A stretch of DNA of 64,000 nt. Origin: Acanthornis magna (taxonomy: Eukaryota; Chordata; Aves; Passeriformes; Acanthizidae). Each line of letters starts with the position of its first letter. The first letter of the stretch is position 1. The position numbers and the translations under genes are program-made. The stretch covers positions 3,205,501-3,269,500 of the forward strand of contig JAWUZG010000027.1 in the NCBI GenBank assembly GCA_036785705.1. Reading direction: 5' to 3'. The notes beneath the pieces are model-generated. The model searched no databases, was not told the DNA's origin, and saw only the letters and a list, made by a program, of their open reading frames with translations. Below are positions 38,301 through 51,505 of the stretch, piece by piece.

Positions 38301-41300
38301 GAGCATACCAGGAGTGTGCAACAATTACAAAGAAGTGCAAATATCTGCATACCTTGCAGATGAGTCTCCAGTGTCTCCTCTTTGTGTGCTCTGAGTCCAT
38401 TTTGCCAGATTACTGTTTCATCTTTTTAGGGGCAGCCTGAGACAGATATGCTGGAACAACAGAAGAAAAAGCCATCTGAGTCTGAATTTAGCCACAAAAC
38501 ACAGAATAAACACAGCAAAAATCCAAACATCATCATTTAAGTGTTACCCCCTACAGTCTGTTTGACTGATAAATGTGCCATACCATACAGAATAGATAAA
38601 CAAGCAGCAGCAAACAAACCACGTCATTTCACAGGAAAGGATGGAAAATACTTGCACTGCTCCTTTAAGCAGTTGTTTTGAACTTTCTGAACTGAGCCAC
38701 TCTCAAGACTGCTGTCAGTGCTTGAAGCTTTGCTGGATTTTGTGGCTTCTTTGCCAACCCTTCTCCTGCTCCCCTTCTTCAGCTGAAGCAGGAAAGTGTT
38801 AGCTGGGCTACAGCATCTGTAGCTCACACCTCTCTGGCTCGGGCCGACTCACCTGGACTGTGCACGATATAGGAAAGCTACAATCCAAAACTAATGCAGA
38901 CTTTCCATCTCTTCCTTACTCAGGAACAGGGGACAAAGGATTTGTTGCTCACCAAGGTCAAATCAACTGCCACAAAAGCTGGTACAAGCTTGCATTGAGC
39001 AAAGTGAAGCTGTGCCAGTTCATACCAGCAGAGAATTGGGGAAAACAATTGTGAAATACCTCTATATTCATCAGAATAAACACCAGAGAATCATCCTCTC
39101 TCGGGGCCAGTAAGAAAATGTGTGTTCTACCTTTGTGGAAGAGTCAGTTCACTGACATTACGATGAAGATAAATCAACATAAGTACACAAATACTGCAAC
39201 TTCACATAGAGCTGGGTGAGAAAGAGATGTTACAGAATGCCCACAGTAATTTCATTTCTCCTTCTTTGGTGTTTTCCTTGACTCTGCTCATCTTTCAAAA
39301 CCCCAAGCAGCCGCACCAACCAGACACTGCCATGGGCCATGTCAGGCATGAGTCCAAGTCTCCTCTGCCCCTGGATCTCCAGGCCTCTGCCTCTCCTCAC
39401 CATTGTGTCCTGATGGCACATCAATGTGTCACCCCATCACAGGTCAGACAGCAGCACAGAGGGCTAATTAAAATCCAGATCCAGTAGCAAAAGACCCACA
39501 CACTTGCTCCCAGTTTCAAATGCTTCTATTTGCTAAGTTTTTGCCTTTCTGTGAACATAAGACTCTACACATCCATTTCAAACAGGTTCTAAAATGCATC
39601 TACTGTGCATATAAAGTACTTTCCATAAAGGTGCTATTTCATTAAATATTGCTGAACTTGGGTCTCTTATGAATATTGATGCAAGCCTGACATTTTCAAA
39701 ACTTGGGACAATGCGATTTTAGAAGATACAATCTTCCCTAACTGCAATTTCTAAAGATTTTGGGTCCCTCTGAAGATTGCTGAACATGGTCACCCAAAAT
39801 CACTGATTGTCTTCCAATATTAAGGCAAAGTATATTGTGAAAAATGAGGGAGTGGCCACTGTTTGGAAGAGACGGGATGATTTACACATCAGTAACATCC
39901 CATGGAGCTCCAAACCATGTCCTTTCCTGGTAGGCAAATTCTGCCAGTGGCAGCAAGTACTTAATCTCCCTAAAGTAAACTGTAAGGCTAGAGTGGAAAA
40001 TGATAGTTAAACTCTGTGCACAGAGTAACTGCAGGAAGTCTAAAGCTGAGGATCTAATAATTAGTCTTATCTCTATCAAGGTGCAACAAGAATAAGCTGA
40101 GAAGTGTAAGAATGCCTGACAAGGCCCCAGGCTCTCCACAGCTGCAGAGAAGCCTCACTGCTCTGGAGAATTTCAAGGCTGAGCTCACGTGGAGGGAACA
40201 TGAGACACTTCTTTTTGCTGCCATGCTGCTGATGCAGGTGTTTGGAAGGCACATTTGCCCACACCTCCCTTCACACAGCCCAGAGCTGGGCTCCCCTTCC
40301 CAGGGCTGCTCAGAGAACAGCTCCGGGGCACACAAACTTCTGCTGCCTCAGGCTGGGAAAATCCCAGGGGAAAACTCTCCTTAAAACAAGAGGTGTCTTC
40401 CTTGGAGTTCTTCCATTTCAATCTCTGCTTTGCCAAGCAAATATTTTAGACTTTGCAATTTACTGGTGGTTATTACACATTCAAACAGCAGCTGACACTT
40501 CACCTTGCAGATCGAAAGGACACCCAGGACTAGAGGGTGGTCTCTCCCTCCCCATGCTCTAACACACACTCAAACAAAACAGTGCCAGGCTGGAGCTGCA
40601 CGCTTCTTTCTCTGCATTCTTTCTCTGGACGATGTGAGTGCCTGAGTAATGAGTTTATGGGACTCCTCCTCCAAAAACAAGACAGTTTCTCTGAGAAGTG
40701 CAAATGATATGGCACCAGGTTCTTCCATTTCACATTTGCATGGGACTATGGACTCGCAGCTTTCTCCTGCTCTGACAGAGACTGCATCATGGGTCTCTTG
40801 CAAATTCCCACTGAAAGCAAGCGGAATGTTGTCACTGGCTTCAAGGAGAGCTGGGATGGCTTTTGTGTTATTTTAAAGTGTAGCAAACAATATCCTTTTC
40901 CTTGGGCAGCATAAAATACTGTATTTGGCATATAATAGACTGCTTGACTGACAAAAAGGACCCAAAATTTCTCTTTTCAGTGCTTCAAGCCTTTTCAGTG
41001 CCTATGGCCATCCAGGCAGCTGCACTACTTTAACAGAGCACTGGAGGAAGAGAAACTGGAAAAAACGTAACTGCAATATGAGTAAATGACCTAATCTGGA
41101 GGACAGATCTGTAGCAAGCCTGGTTTCACTGCCAGTAAGATCCAAGACAAGTTTCATCTTCACAGCAAGAAGCAGAACATTTTTACTCAGTATTACAAAG
41201 CATGAGCATGTTGCAAGTTCATATACTTAAAATGTTACCCATAATTGGGTCAAGTGAATATTTATGCCATGTGATTTTTTCCCCCAAGTTTCTGAAAGCT

Positions 41301-44300
41301 CTTGAAAAGTCCAAAGCCTTCTTTTTGCATTTTCTGAGAGAGACAAAACAGAATGAGAAGTTTGGGTTACCCTACACCTTCCTTTCTCAAGCAGAAGACA
41401 ATTTTATCATTCTTACTTCAAGATTAAGTTTTATTACCTGGGATATTGTTGTGGCTTTCAAGTCTAATTTAATTCACCCCAACGTCAACTGACAAAGCAA
41501 AATCTGACCTTTACATAGCCTGAAAAAACATCTCCCTGGCAGGCTGAAGCAGACAGACAGGAGCAAATACCTTTATCTGTTCCAAAATTTGCACAAACAC
41601 ACACTCTGCAGCCTGCAGTGCCCACTTGGCAATTCTAAAAATCCAAACCCTGCACAGTACCGCTGCTATTTGTACCAGACTGGGAGATAAGATCCACAAA
41701 GGAATACATTTAGATAGAAATTCTGACCCATAAAGTCACTATCCTACTCCACAGGTCTGTTCTCTGCCAAGTGCAACTGGTCCAAGTCTGTCATCATGTG
41801 TCCCATCTGCCTTCCAGTGACCCCGTGCCGGCAGCCTCACGCAGGTAAATCCCCGAGGAGCTTGTTCCAGGAAGGGCCTCTAATGCTGCATGTGGAGAGG
41901 GCAGATGGGATTTGCAGCAAGCCACAGCTTGATCATCCTGAGAAAATGCCACTCCTCAGCCAGCCCCTCTCCTTTAACACACCTATGGGGGGCCCAAAAA
42001 GCCCCTAAAGCAGAGGAACAGCTCTGCTCGGCCTCACAGGGGCTTTAAGGCTGTGAAAAAATCAAATGCTACATGAACAACATCCAAGGGCCACAGGCAC
42101 AGCCTTTGTTAGTGCTGAATGCAATGATGATGATTTGAAAAAGCCAAACTTATACATTAAGAATCTGACTGAAGGGATTTGGACCTGATTAGAGGGTTTA
42201 AACTAGGAGATGTTCCTTACAGTAACCCAGCCTAGCTCAATGAGACTGTCTATATCAAATCCATATCACTGTTTTGATTTCCACAGTGGGACTGCACTAC
42301 CAAACATACTGACTTGAGCTGGCCACAAAGAAAAGTGCTGGCAAAAATGTCTCTGAAATAATTTTAGTTAGGTAAAATGCCTCTGCTGCTCTGGCATGTT
42401 TTATTAAGAAACAGTTCACAAGGCTCTGCCTTGAAGGTTACACTTATTACTTACATGTACAGAAACCAGCACTTAGGATGAACCATCCGTATTTTAAATA
42501 CAGGGGACCAAGGCATGGTAAAAAAATAATGTCCATCCTCTCCTAAGAAACAGTGCAAAAAAGCTATCCAGAGTAAATAAATGATTTGTGAACTATTACA
42601 CACTGGGCTTTTATTTTCAGTTAAACGTTTCTTTCCTAATCCTTTCAGGACCAGAATATCATTAGTCTAATTGAAGCCTATGTGCCTTTATTTCCTCCTT
42701 CCCCTCGGAGCAAGGCCACAGCAATCAGCGTGTGTTCATCCAGCAGATCAGTCTCTGGGAGCAGCATGCTTTCCTCAGCAGCTGGATGCTGCCTTCAGCC
42801 GAGCCCCGCTCAGCTGCTCTGCTACTTGCCACTGAAATGCAGCACGTCAATCACCTGCACTGCTCACGAGAATTAGCACAACACAAGTCTATTTAGAAAC
42901 TAAACGCTGCGTTATCTGCAATGATTTGGAGATGGAGTAAGCTGATATGTGCTTTAGGAACCTTTCTCGCTGCTCAGTAGTTCATGATAACACCCACCTC
43001 ACAGCTCATTAGCAAATCAAAATATTATACTGTATAAATATTACTTTGCTCTTTTCCTTTCTACAGAAGCCCCAGGTCTCTGCAGCCTCCATTACCGAGC
43101 ACACGTGACGTGGTTACATTGGAACACTGTAGGAAATGGAAAGCAGCCCTGACTGTCCAAAACCAGCAAAATGGAAGCCAGCACACTGTACAGTTTGGTC
43201 CTCTCTCTAGGGAAGCAGTCCCAGCCAGCCTCCAGACATTTCACACTGCAATAGCTACAGGCAGAGCACAAAGAAACTCTGCACATCATGACTGTGCATG
43301 GGCTGTCAGTCCTGCGCTGGGCTGATCCCTTTCCCTGCTCTGTCCTGCAGAAAACAACGGAACCCTCTGTAAATCCAGAGAGCACTCCTGCAAGCTTCAA
43401 CCAGAAATCCAAACACGAGCAGAGGGAAACCTGGCAAAAAGCTGGAGCCAGAGATGTAAATGTTTAACAGCGAGAGAAGGATGTGAAGGGGTACGCAGCT
43501 GTTTCCCTGCACGGCTTCTCCAAGGGGGAATTGGAGAGCACAGACGAGGACCACGTTGTCACTTCTAGTTGAGATAAACATTTACAGGCCATTCATTTTA
43601 AACAGGAAGGCACAGCATTAGGACACGACCTTTATTTCAGTGTGAAGGCAAGCCACCCCAGCTCCCTGCACTGCAGACATCCAGGAGAGATCCACACTGC
43701 TCCACTGCTCTGTTATTACAGGTGGGCTGGATTTGAGATCCAACAAGGAAGGTGCCATTTTATGGCTCTGTGGAAAAATCTTGAAAATGCTGGTGGGTAG
43801 ATGCCTAATGATGCCAGACTGGTGCTGCAAAACGTCATATGAAGTCAAAGCACTGAAGAAAATGTCTGTGGGCCAATGAATGCGCATTTAGGCAAATAAT
43901 TCTAACATGCAGATTTGGTGTCATTATACTATTACAGATGCCCATCCTGCTTTTCTTCTTTTAAGAGGGTGCAATTCTGATGCTTTATCATTAGCTTTCT
44001 AGCTGGAAGCCAACAGAACTTGAAAAACACCAAAACAGACACTGGAAGATTAATTTATAGAGAAAATCTGGAGATTTTGAAAAGCCACATCTACTCGTAG
44101 CTTGGAAGATGAAACACACTTCTTATTCGTATCATAACCCCCACGTTTCCCATATGAATATATATGTGCAGAAAATGCTTTACTGTGGGAAACTATCAGA
44201 TATCACTATGTATTAATTGGCAAGTACATATTAATAATAATTTCCTATAAAAACTGAAGTAAGTCAAAGACTGAAAGGTGGTAAGTTTGGACTTTTGTAT

Positions 44301-45995
44301 CCCAACCTGAGACAGTTTATAGGTGGATCTCCTGCACAGAGCTAACGCTTTGAAACCTTTGGAAGGGGTATCAGCAAGTTTTCTAGATTGGCTCTACAAC
44401 ACTGTCATTTCCAGCCTGACCAGTGATTTTTAAACCTTGGCTCACAATCTTTAAAAAATACTCATAATATCCATACAATCCACGATAGAATCTGGTAATT
44501 CTGCAGGAAAAAAACCCTCAACTGTACAAATGTGAAATTCTTCCTTGTTGTGAAATTGGCTTCTTATCACTAAAAGTCTTAAAGTGGACCCTCAGCCTTA
44601 GCTCACAATTCCTTTCCATCAGGAGGAGACTGAGGAACCCCTCAAGAGGATTAGCCGAGGCTTAGAAAACAATTCATTCCAACACCAACCGCAGAGAACC
44701 AAAGCTCTGGAACAATTTTGAAGGCTTGAGAACGTTTTCTTTGAAGAAGCCCCAGACACGACCATGACTTGGAAATACAAACTGTACCAAACTAGAAAAG
44801 GTCTTTTGCAGTATTTAATAACCTGGAAAAATGCTAATGCTGTATTTTATTTTTGAAAACGGCAAATACTCTTTAGTGAAAAGCAGGTATACTGCTTCTG
44901 GTGAGACAGACATGCTGTGCTTTGTGAGGTTCTAGCATTTTCAGATAGGTCACTCACACAAACGTGATTTTTACTAGAAAGTTTTTTTTCATTCTGGAAT
45001 ACTTTTATTGCCATTTGGTTTTCCTCAATAATAACATGTGCAAAACAAATATTTCGTGTGACTCTAGGAACTGCTTCAGACACTGAGACTGGGACTGCAA
45101 TCCATATCCATAACACATTCCACTGAAATCTCAGATCCGAAAGCATACATGAACTTGAAAATCAAAACTAGTGCTACTCTCTCATCACATCAAAAGCAAA
45201 TAATTAGGAACACGTTTCAGAGCACCTGTCTGGCACCTCACTGAAAAATGGGGTACAGATTTTTAACTTCAAACAAAACTCCGTTTTACACAATTCTAAG
45301 CAGGCACAGGAACTACTGGGGAGCTCCTGCTGATTTTCAGTTCCAACTGAGAACACGTGAGATGTGAAGTGACCAGGCCTGCCACGTCCTACCTATGGAC
45401 TTTTGAAGAAAGTATATTTTTTACACACAGTTCTAGTAAGGAAAAAACAAAAGACAAAAGTCCAAATTTATAGCAATACTCAACTGCTGGGAACCTATTT
45501 GTAAGCATTATGTCAGCAATTATATCAGCATCAACTTATGATTAAATATTCAGGAAAAAGTAAGACGAAAAGAAGGTAAGGGAAAGACTTTGGAAAACAC
45601 ATAAAACTCACAAAGTTTCCTTACTTGATTAAAGAATGGTGCTGACTGGCATTGCCAAGATCTGCAGTGGCTCTGTCATGTCTGATTTTGCTGTAAAATT
45701 CTGATTTTACTTTTGTTTCATCAAATTCACTGTTCCTGGTTAAAAGGTTTTTTCTCCTAAGAGATTCATCTTCTATTTATATGCAGATGAAAATGATCTA
45801 ACTTGAGATGGTTAGACTCATGAATAGAGCCCAGAGACATTTCAAAAAGGGGTACCTGTTTCGTGCAGAAAACAAAACTGCACTAAACAGTCCATCTGCA
45901 GTTTAACAATCCAGCAGGATCTTAGTGCAAGGTGTGTAAAACTGGATGTTCTTTTAGCTGTAGGCTGGCTTTCAGGTTATAAACATTATGAACTC
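35361..45995. other. 10.6 kb of unique sequence, no gene recognised
   Basis: No CR1, LTR, SINE or RNA gene was recognised. An A/G-rich tract at 36811-36850 is listed separately. The GC-richer spots at 37.9-38.2, 40.1-40.4 and 42.7-42.9 kb hold open frames up to 106 codons with no domain or credible splice structure. Confidence 0.45.
36811..36850. repeat. A-rich polypurine tract
   Basis: Forty bases of A with scattered G and one T (aaaaataaaaagaaaag and onward). Low-complexity sequence. Confidence 0.85.
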
Positions 45996-45996
45996 C

Positions 45997-46012
45997 TTTT
46001 TTTTTTTTTTTT
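45997..46012. repeat. Poly(T) tract
   Basis: An uninterrupted run of 16 T. No poly(A) hexamer is evident in the complementary orientation, so it is treated as simple sequence. Confidence 0.85.
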
Positions 46013-46645
46013 GAGAATTAATAGGTCCAGGCCAGTCTGGTCAGATGAAAAGCAGCAAAGGGAAGACTGAGAAATGAGAATTTCAGTTAAGCCTCAAAAA
46101 ACATTAATAAAGGTATGATTTTTATTTTAAAAATAAATGCTCACACATACATGATGTATGCATGTTTCAGATTGTTCTGTATTTCTGGTAATAACTGTGG
46201 TTATTGCACAGAGAACAGTAATTTGTCCAAACCAAACCATAAATAATTAAGGCCAGGATTTTGACATCGGATCTGTGTGGGTGGATTTTTGCACCCCCGC
46301 GGATTCAATGGCAGGATCAAAGATTAGGAAAGCCAGAAATACACTCAGAATGTGAATATTGCTCAAGTCCATCACCTGGCACTTCCAGTGCAGGGAAGGC
46401 TCTGCTTTCAGTGCCACCCTCTGTCCGAGGGCTGGGACAGACACTTGCAGAGCAGCAAACCTTGGCATTCGTGTCCCCCTGCCCACAGCAGCCAATTCCT
46501 GCCCCGTCCATCCCTTCAGTCACCACCTCGAGCTCAGCAGACACAGAGCTGGCACTTAGAGCTGCACTTCTCCTGACTAGTCTAATAAAATAAGTTCAGC
46601 CTAAACCCTTCTTCTCAAGATATATATCAAGCTCATATTATAAGC

Positions 46646-46649
<4 letters not shown>
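46013..46649. other. Unique sequence between two poly(T) tracts
   Basis: A slightly GC-richer segment lies at 46.26-46.57 kb, with overlapping open frames of up to 110 codons on both strands. None resembles a known protein. Confidence 0.4.

Positions 46650-46675
<26 letters not shown>
46650..46675 (-). repeat. 26-base poly(T) tract (poly(A) on the minus strand)
   Basis: The longest homopolymer in the window. On the minus strand an AATAAA hexamer (complement at 46700-46705) lies 24 bp before the A tract, the spacing seen in polyadenylated mRNA ends. That makes a retroposed transcript end possible, but the upstream minus-strand sequence matches no gene I recognise. Confidence 0.85.
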
Positions 46676-46676
<1 letters not shown>

Positions 46677-49600
46677 CTTCCTAACAAATAGCAATTATTT
46701 TTATTTCAGCTGTTCTGAAAGTAATCAGAGAAAAACTGCACCCATTGCTGGTGTTTATGGTGTGGGGCAGGGGCAGATCTGCTGCTCCTGCTGAGGAAAT
46801 CACAGACAGCTGTCACACAAAAGTCACTCAATGCCATCAAATACCCTCGTGGCCCTTGATACAAGAGAACTTGTTGCAGCAACATTTGGGAGTCTTGACT
46901 TAAATCATCACCAAAATACAGCTCCCATTCATATGGAATAAAATGGAAAATACTACGGCTGACATTATGGACAGAATCAGCTCAGATGATGTTCCCCAGT
47001 TGCCTTAATTTGTGGGAGAAATTCAAAGCTTATCAACAATTCAGCTGATTTCCATGGAAACAGGATTTCAACTTGTGAATCAAAACTGCATGAGGGCCAA
47101 AAATGCCAGCCACAAATTATAAAAATGTTTTTCCACATTGGAATTCTCAAAATAAGAGGCAAGGAGTTAAACAGGATAGAAATAATGAATTCACAAGGGA
47201 TTTGTTTTTCATCATCCACATTATCTTTTTTTTGTGTAGCGCATATCTACCTATATATGCCTACATTTTGAATATTTCATTAAATGCCCTAAATATCAAC
47301 ATATTTTCATGGTTTTAATATCTTTAATAACTTAAAGCAGAAAGTACATGGAGAAGACACATCAGCATTTAGTTCAGCATCTCCGCACAGCTCAGTCACG
47401 ATCCAGACTTAAACTCTGCTTACATTCTGTTTAGAGCAATAGCTAAATACATTTTTACTGAGTATCCCAGTGAAAACATTACCAACAGCATTCTCTGCTT
47501 CAGAATTATCACTTCTCCTGAATACCCACAAAAAATGGACGATTATTCCCCTGGAACACATTGGGAGTATGTGATTTCTCTAAGCAAACAAGGCTCACTG
47601 TTGTACTTTTGTCTTTGCAGTAACTCAGGCTCTTGCAATAAATACTTGCAGTAACATTTAACATTGGAGGTGACAAAGCTATGTGACAACTAGATTACTT
47701 TGTAATTTTCAGTATTTCAGTGTAGGTGGTTTTATAGTCCTCTTTCAGTTTACACAATTTTTCATAATCTACAAAACAAACCCAAAAGTGCAAATACCCA
47801 GCTCAGTCCCAAGGATACAGAGCAGCATGTGGTGTTCTGCATTATACCAAAACTACTGAATTTTTTAACATCTGACTGTCTAGGAAGAGCTGTTTCAGAT
47901 CACATAACTTGGAGAAATTTTAAATTCTCTATAAAGATTTTGCCGTGTTAAGGATGTGACACAGCTTGTATTTTAAATTTATGAAAATAGGAGAAGAAGT
48001 TTAGCAACTTTGTTTTTCAGCTCTTAAAACAAACAGATTCCCTTCCATACTGAAGAGTAGCAAAAAACAACAAAAAAAATTAATCCAATATCTTTAATTT
48101 AAATTACTGGGAGTCCTTCTATTCCATCCTATGACAGTTTTATCCAGCACATAGGTGGTGGTTTGTTAATTTGGTTTTTTCTTCCAAATATCTTTACAAT
48201 TTGATCAGATCTTTAAGATGGTTGAATATTGATCCATTAACTTCTCTGTTTTATGCCCAATTTTCTTTTTGAATAAATAGCATGCACTGTGGATATATAT
48301 TGAAATATAGAAGAATACTTCAGAATTGTGTATTTGTTCTGCTGGGGTTTATTTATTCTTTCTACATAACCCTGGGTTTAAGAAACCTTCAAAGCACTCC
48401 CAAAATAAAACAGCGATGTTACACGTAACTTTTTAAGTCAAGGAATCATGGTTTCCTAAAGATAGCTCCTAATGAAAGCCAGGGTTTTTTTACACCACCT
48501 TTACTGATGCAATTATATTTAATCACTGTTAAGAGTCAAGATTTTTAGCAGCTAGATGAAGTATACTGGATTAGCTTAATAGCCATATCTTTCTCAGACT
48601 TTTTAAAACCTGTTTTTCTTTCCATTGAAGCAGAGAGCGAGGGGATTGGAAACTTCCAGTGATTCTTTTGTAGACTAAAGTGGTTTAACTGTGTCTGCTC
48701 ATATAAGAAGACAACTCTAATTCTCACGGGTCAGGAAAGAGAACAAACAAAAACTACATTCCCTCTCTACATTAGCCAGAAGCACATATTCTCAGAAAGG
48801 AAACAGGACAGAAAACATTAGCTGCTGTACCAAAATATACAGGCATAAAATAAAATCCTTCAGGAAATTTGAGACCCAAATCTCTTCAAAGTTTTATGAA
48901 AAAGAGAGCCCATGCATTTAGAGCTAAACTGGATGAATCCATCACTTGACTCAATACCCCAAGGAAAACGTGGCACGTAGTATATTAAGTTAATAAAAAA
49001 CAAACAAATGTACAGCTAATAAGTCTGAAAATTCAAACCTTAAGTTCCTCATTATAAAAGCCACAAGTGACTTTCTAAGCAGGACTACCCAAACCACTAT
49101 GCTGCGTCCCTCGGGACAATCAGTTTTCCTTCTCATCTTCTTTGCTGCTTTTGTACTGATGTATAAAAGTTTAGTTGTCAGGGGCTCAACCATTTTCAGG
49201 CAGCTTTGAGCAGTCACCAGCCTAGTGATGAGATGACCATACGTGATGAAAGGACAAGGTTAACTCACAGTTTTGGAGTTAGTGTTGGTGTTTCATGTGC
49301 CACATGATGAATAACAACATGAGAGGCCCCTATTCTTCTGAAATATAATTGGCTTTTCTTTAGAGAACGCCGTAGAGAAACACAAAAAACTGGGGTAACA
49401 TTCAGGTCATGCTCAGACAGATTGACTTCCTGGTGCCTCTTTCAAACCATATCTTCCTCCTTCTCCTGTCTCAGAACCACAAATGGGTCACCCCAACCTT
49501 CCTTTAGACAGCTGTGCTCTCCATGCAAATGTTTGGTGACTAACTCGAGATTGCTAACCCAGAGACCCCTAAAGGCTGGCTCTTTGATCTCATTTTCCTG

Positions 49601-51091
49601 CAGACACACTGAGCCCCAGAACAGCCTGTTTTGTCCACCTCACCGATGTCTGTCACTGCCCTGTGGCTTCCGTCTGCCTCCTGCACTGCTGCTGAGGAGA
49701 GCAGAGCCTCCAGCCACACACAGCCCCTCTGCTCCCTGCTGAACCAACCCTTCCCACCAGCCCCAAATCTCCCTGCACTTCTGTGCATAGCTCACAGGTC
49801 CATCCCTCTCTTCCCTCTCCCCTGGACTCTCCTGTGGCCTGCAAGAGTGGCTGTGGTTTTGCTCCTTTCCCTGGACAGTTCAGCTGCTCTTGTTCTTTGA
49901 TTCATTCCTTTAGGGTTAAATGTCTTTTTCTCAGCAATTCCTCCTGTAAAATGGAATCACATGCCCCACAAATGATCCTGTCTCTAATTAGGAGATCTTT
50001 TATGTCTCTAACGTACATGTGCATGCCAGAATTTTCCGCCACACGATGCAAGCATCTATCCTTTTCTCTGCTTCTTGCTTTTGGGATTTAGAGAAAAGTA
50101 TCCCTCTGCTACCTCCTGTACATTTTCCTCAAATATTTTTCCCAGCTGTTTCAGGGTTTGTGTATTCATTCCTGGCAATTTTATTTCACTCTTTCATTTT
50201 GTTGGTGAAAAGTAAGAAAGCTGTACCTCCATCTTGTCGTTTTTATCCCCTTTGTCAGGCTCATGCACAGACACAGCTCTTCGACATGCGCCCGAGATTT
50301 TGGTCTGGCAGTTTTGCATTCTGAGAGGTCTGGTTCCTTGCAGGGGGTTACTCTGCCCATTTCTAGGTGCTGTTCATCAGAGTTTTTTCTCTCTGTGGGT
50401 CTCTCTGCCTGCCTGATGCTAACCACATTTCCATGCACACCATGCTAGGTAAATAACACGAGGGCTCCATATTTTTACAGCAAACTTTAATATGGGTATT
50501 CAGAGAGTTTTTACTACCTATAATATGTGGATATCTCAGTCGGGTACAACGAGAGTAAAATATCCTGTGTTTCAAACCATGCTCCTCTTTCTAAGTTCCA
50601 GTTGGGTTGCCACAGCCACTGTGACAGGAGGTTCTCACAAGTTTGGCAAACATTTCCAACTCTCCTGAAGTATTCTCCCCCACTTCCCTCCTGCCTAAGT
50701 AGTGAATTTCTTTTCTTAGACTTCTAACAGCCATGTTTAGGAAAACAACAACATTCTCAAATGGCAAGTTTCCTAAGAAGTGACGGTTTCAGTCAGTCCC
50801 AACTGCAGATAAATACTCTTGCTTGAAAAACTCTAGAGGCAATGCTTGAACCTAACAAATCACGAGGCAGAACGACTTCTCTCTTCTGCAGCACAGCTCC
50901 CTGGCTCTGCAGCAGACACAACCTGTCCCTCCATTAATTCATGCCTCTAAGAGCCCCTAAGCTCCACAGGCTGAAGGGAAGCTATGTTTCAGTCGAGTAC
51001 CTAAGTGCCGATAAACAGTGGGAGGCTGTGCTCTGGGGAGATGCTCAACCTCACGTTACCCACAGGTAAGGCTTTGTAAAGGAAAAGGCTG
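46676..51091. other. Unique sequence, no gene recognised
   Basis: 4.4 kb, AT-rich to about 49.4 kb and then moderately GC-richer (49.4-50.4 kb). Overlapping open frames around 49.4-50.4 kb (up to 106 codons) show no conserved domain and conflict with one another in frame and strand. Confidence 0.45.
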
Positions 51092-51162
51092 TGTGACATG
51101 GCTGTGGCCTGTTCCTTAGGGAAGGGAACTATGGGAGAACGATTCAGCTAGAACAGAGGGAC

Positions 51163-51331
51163 GTGAGAACCTGAGAGAGCTGTGTGAGAACCTGAGAGAG
51201 CTGTGTGAGAACCTGAGAGACTGTGTGAGAACCTGAGGGACTGCTGTGTGAGAACCTGAGAGACTGTGTGAGAACCTGAGAGAGCTGTGTGAGAACCTGA
51301 GAGAGCTATGTGAGAACCTGAAGGACTCTGC
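51163..51331 (+). repeat. Eight-copy minisatellite, about 21-bp unit
   Basis: The core GTGAGAACCTGA recurs at 51163, 51184, 51205, 51225, 51248, 51268, 51289 and 51310, with spacings of 21, 21, 20, 23, 20, 21 and 21 bp. Most units read gtgagaacctgagagagctgt or a one-base-shorter form ending gagactgt. Unit length varies, and two units have changed ends (agggactgct, aaggactctgc). In the reverse direction the repeat keeps frames open and encodes a Ser-Gly-Ser-His-Thr-type run, which I regard as a by-product. The array lies wholly in the U3-like part of the putative LTR. Confidence 0.95.
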
Positions 51332-51447
51332 GTGACATTCTGTGTCCACCTTGTGGTGTTTGGTGGTTGGTTGACTTGGGCTTGTTGTGCCTTAAAACTA
51401 TGTAAACTAATAACCAACTAATGGCTTAAAACCCCTGGGTTTTTTGC

Positions 51448-51453
51448 AATAAA
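51448..51453 (+). promoter_or_regulatory. Poly(A) signal of the third LTR
   Basis: AATAAA within 'gcaataaatggctctcc', 52 bp before the 3' edge of the putative LTR and so at the expected R-region position. Confidence 0.6.
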
Positions 51454-51505
51454 TGGCTCTCCTTTGCACCTGCCTGGGGTCCCTGTGCCACTCATGAGCA
51501 CCACA

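Larger units (their letters stand above)
51092..51505 (+). mobile_element. Putative solo LTR with tandemly repeated U3
   Basis: The 414-bp unit starts TGTGACATGGCTGTGG and ends CATGAGCACCACA, with a 4-bp terminal inverted repeat (TGTG/CACA). The flanking pentamers ggctg (51087-51091) and gcctg (51506-51510) agree at four of five bases, a plausible target duplication. A poly(A) signal at 51448-51453 is followed by 52 bp of R-U5-like sequence (aatggctctcctttgcacc, then ggggtccctgtgccactc), which has the look of an avian retroviral LTR end. The first third holds an eight-copy minisatellite. No primer-binding site or retroviral internal region follows, so it is read as a solo LTR. The family is not identified and the 5' edge is the weakest point, since other TG starts lie nearby. 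Confidence 0.6.

Noticed and set aside
51116..51417. Minus-strand Ser/Gly/His-rich repeat proteins of 77 and 89 codons
   Set aside because: The apparent repeat protein is a translation of the minisatellite. Units of 20, 21 and 23 bp shift the frame, which is not expected of a selected coding repeat.
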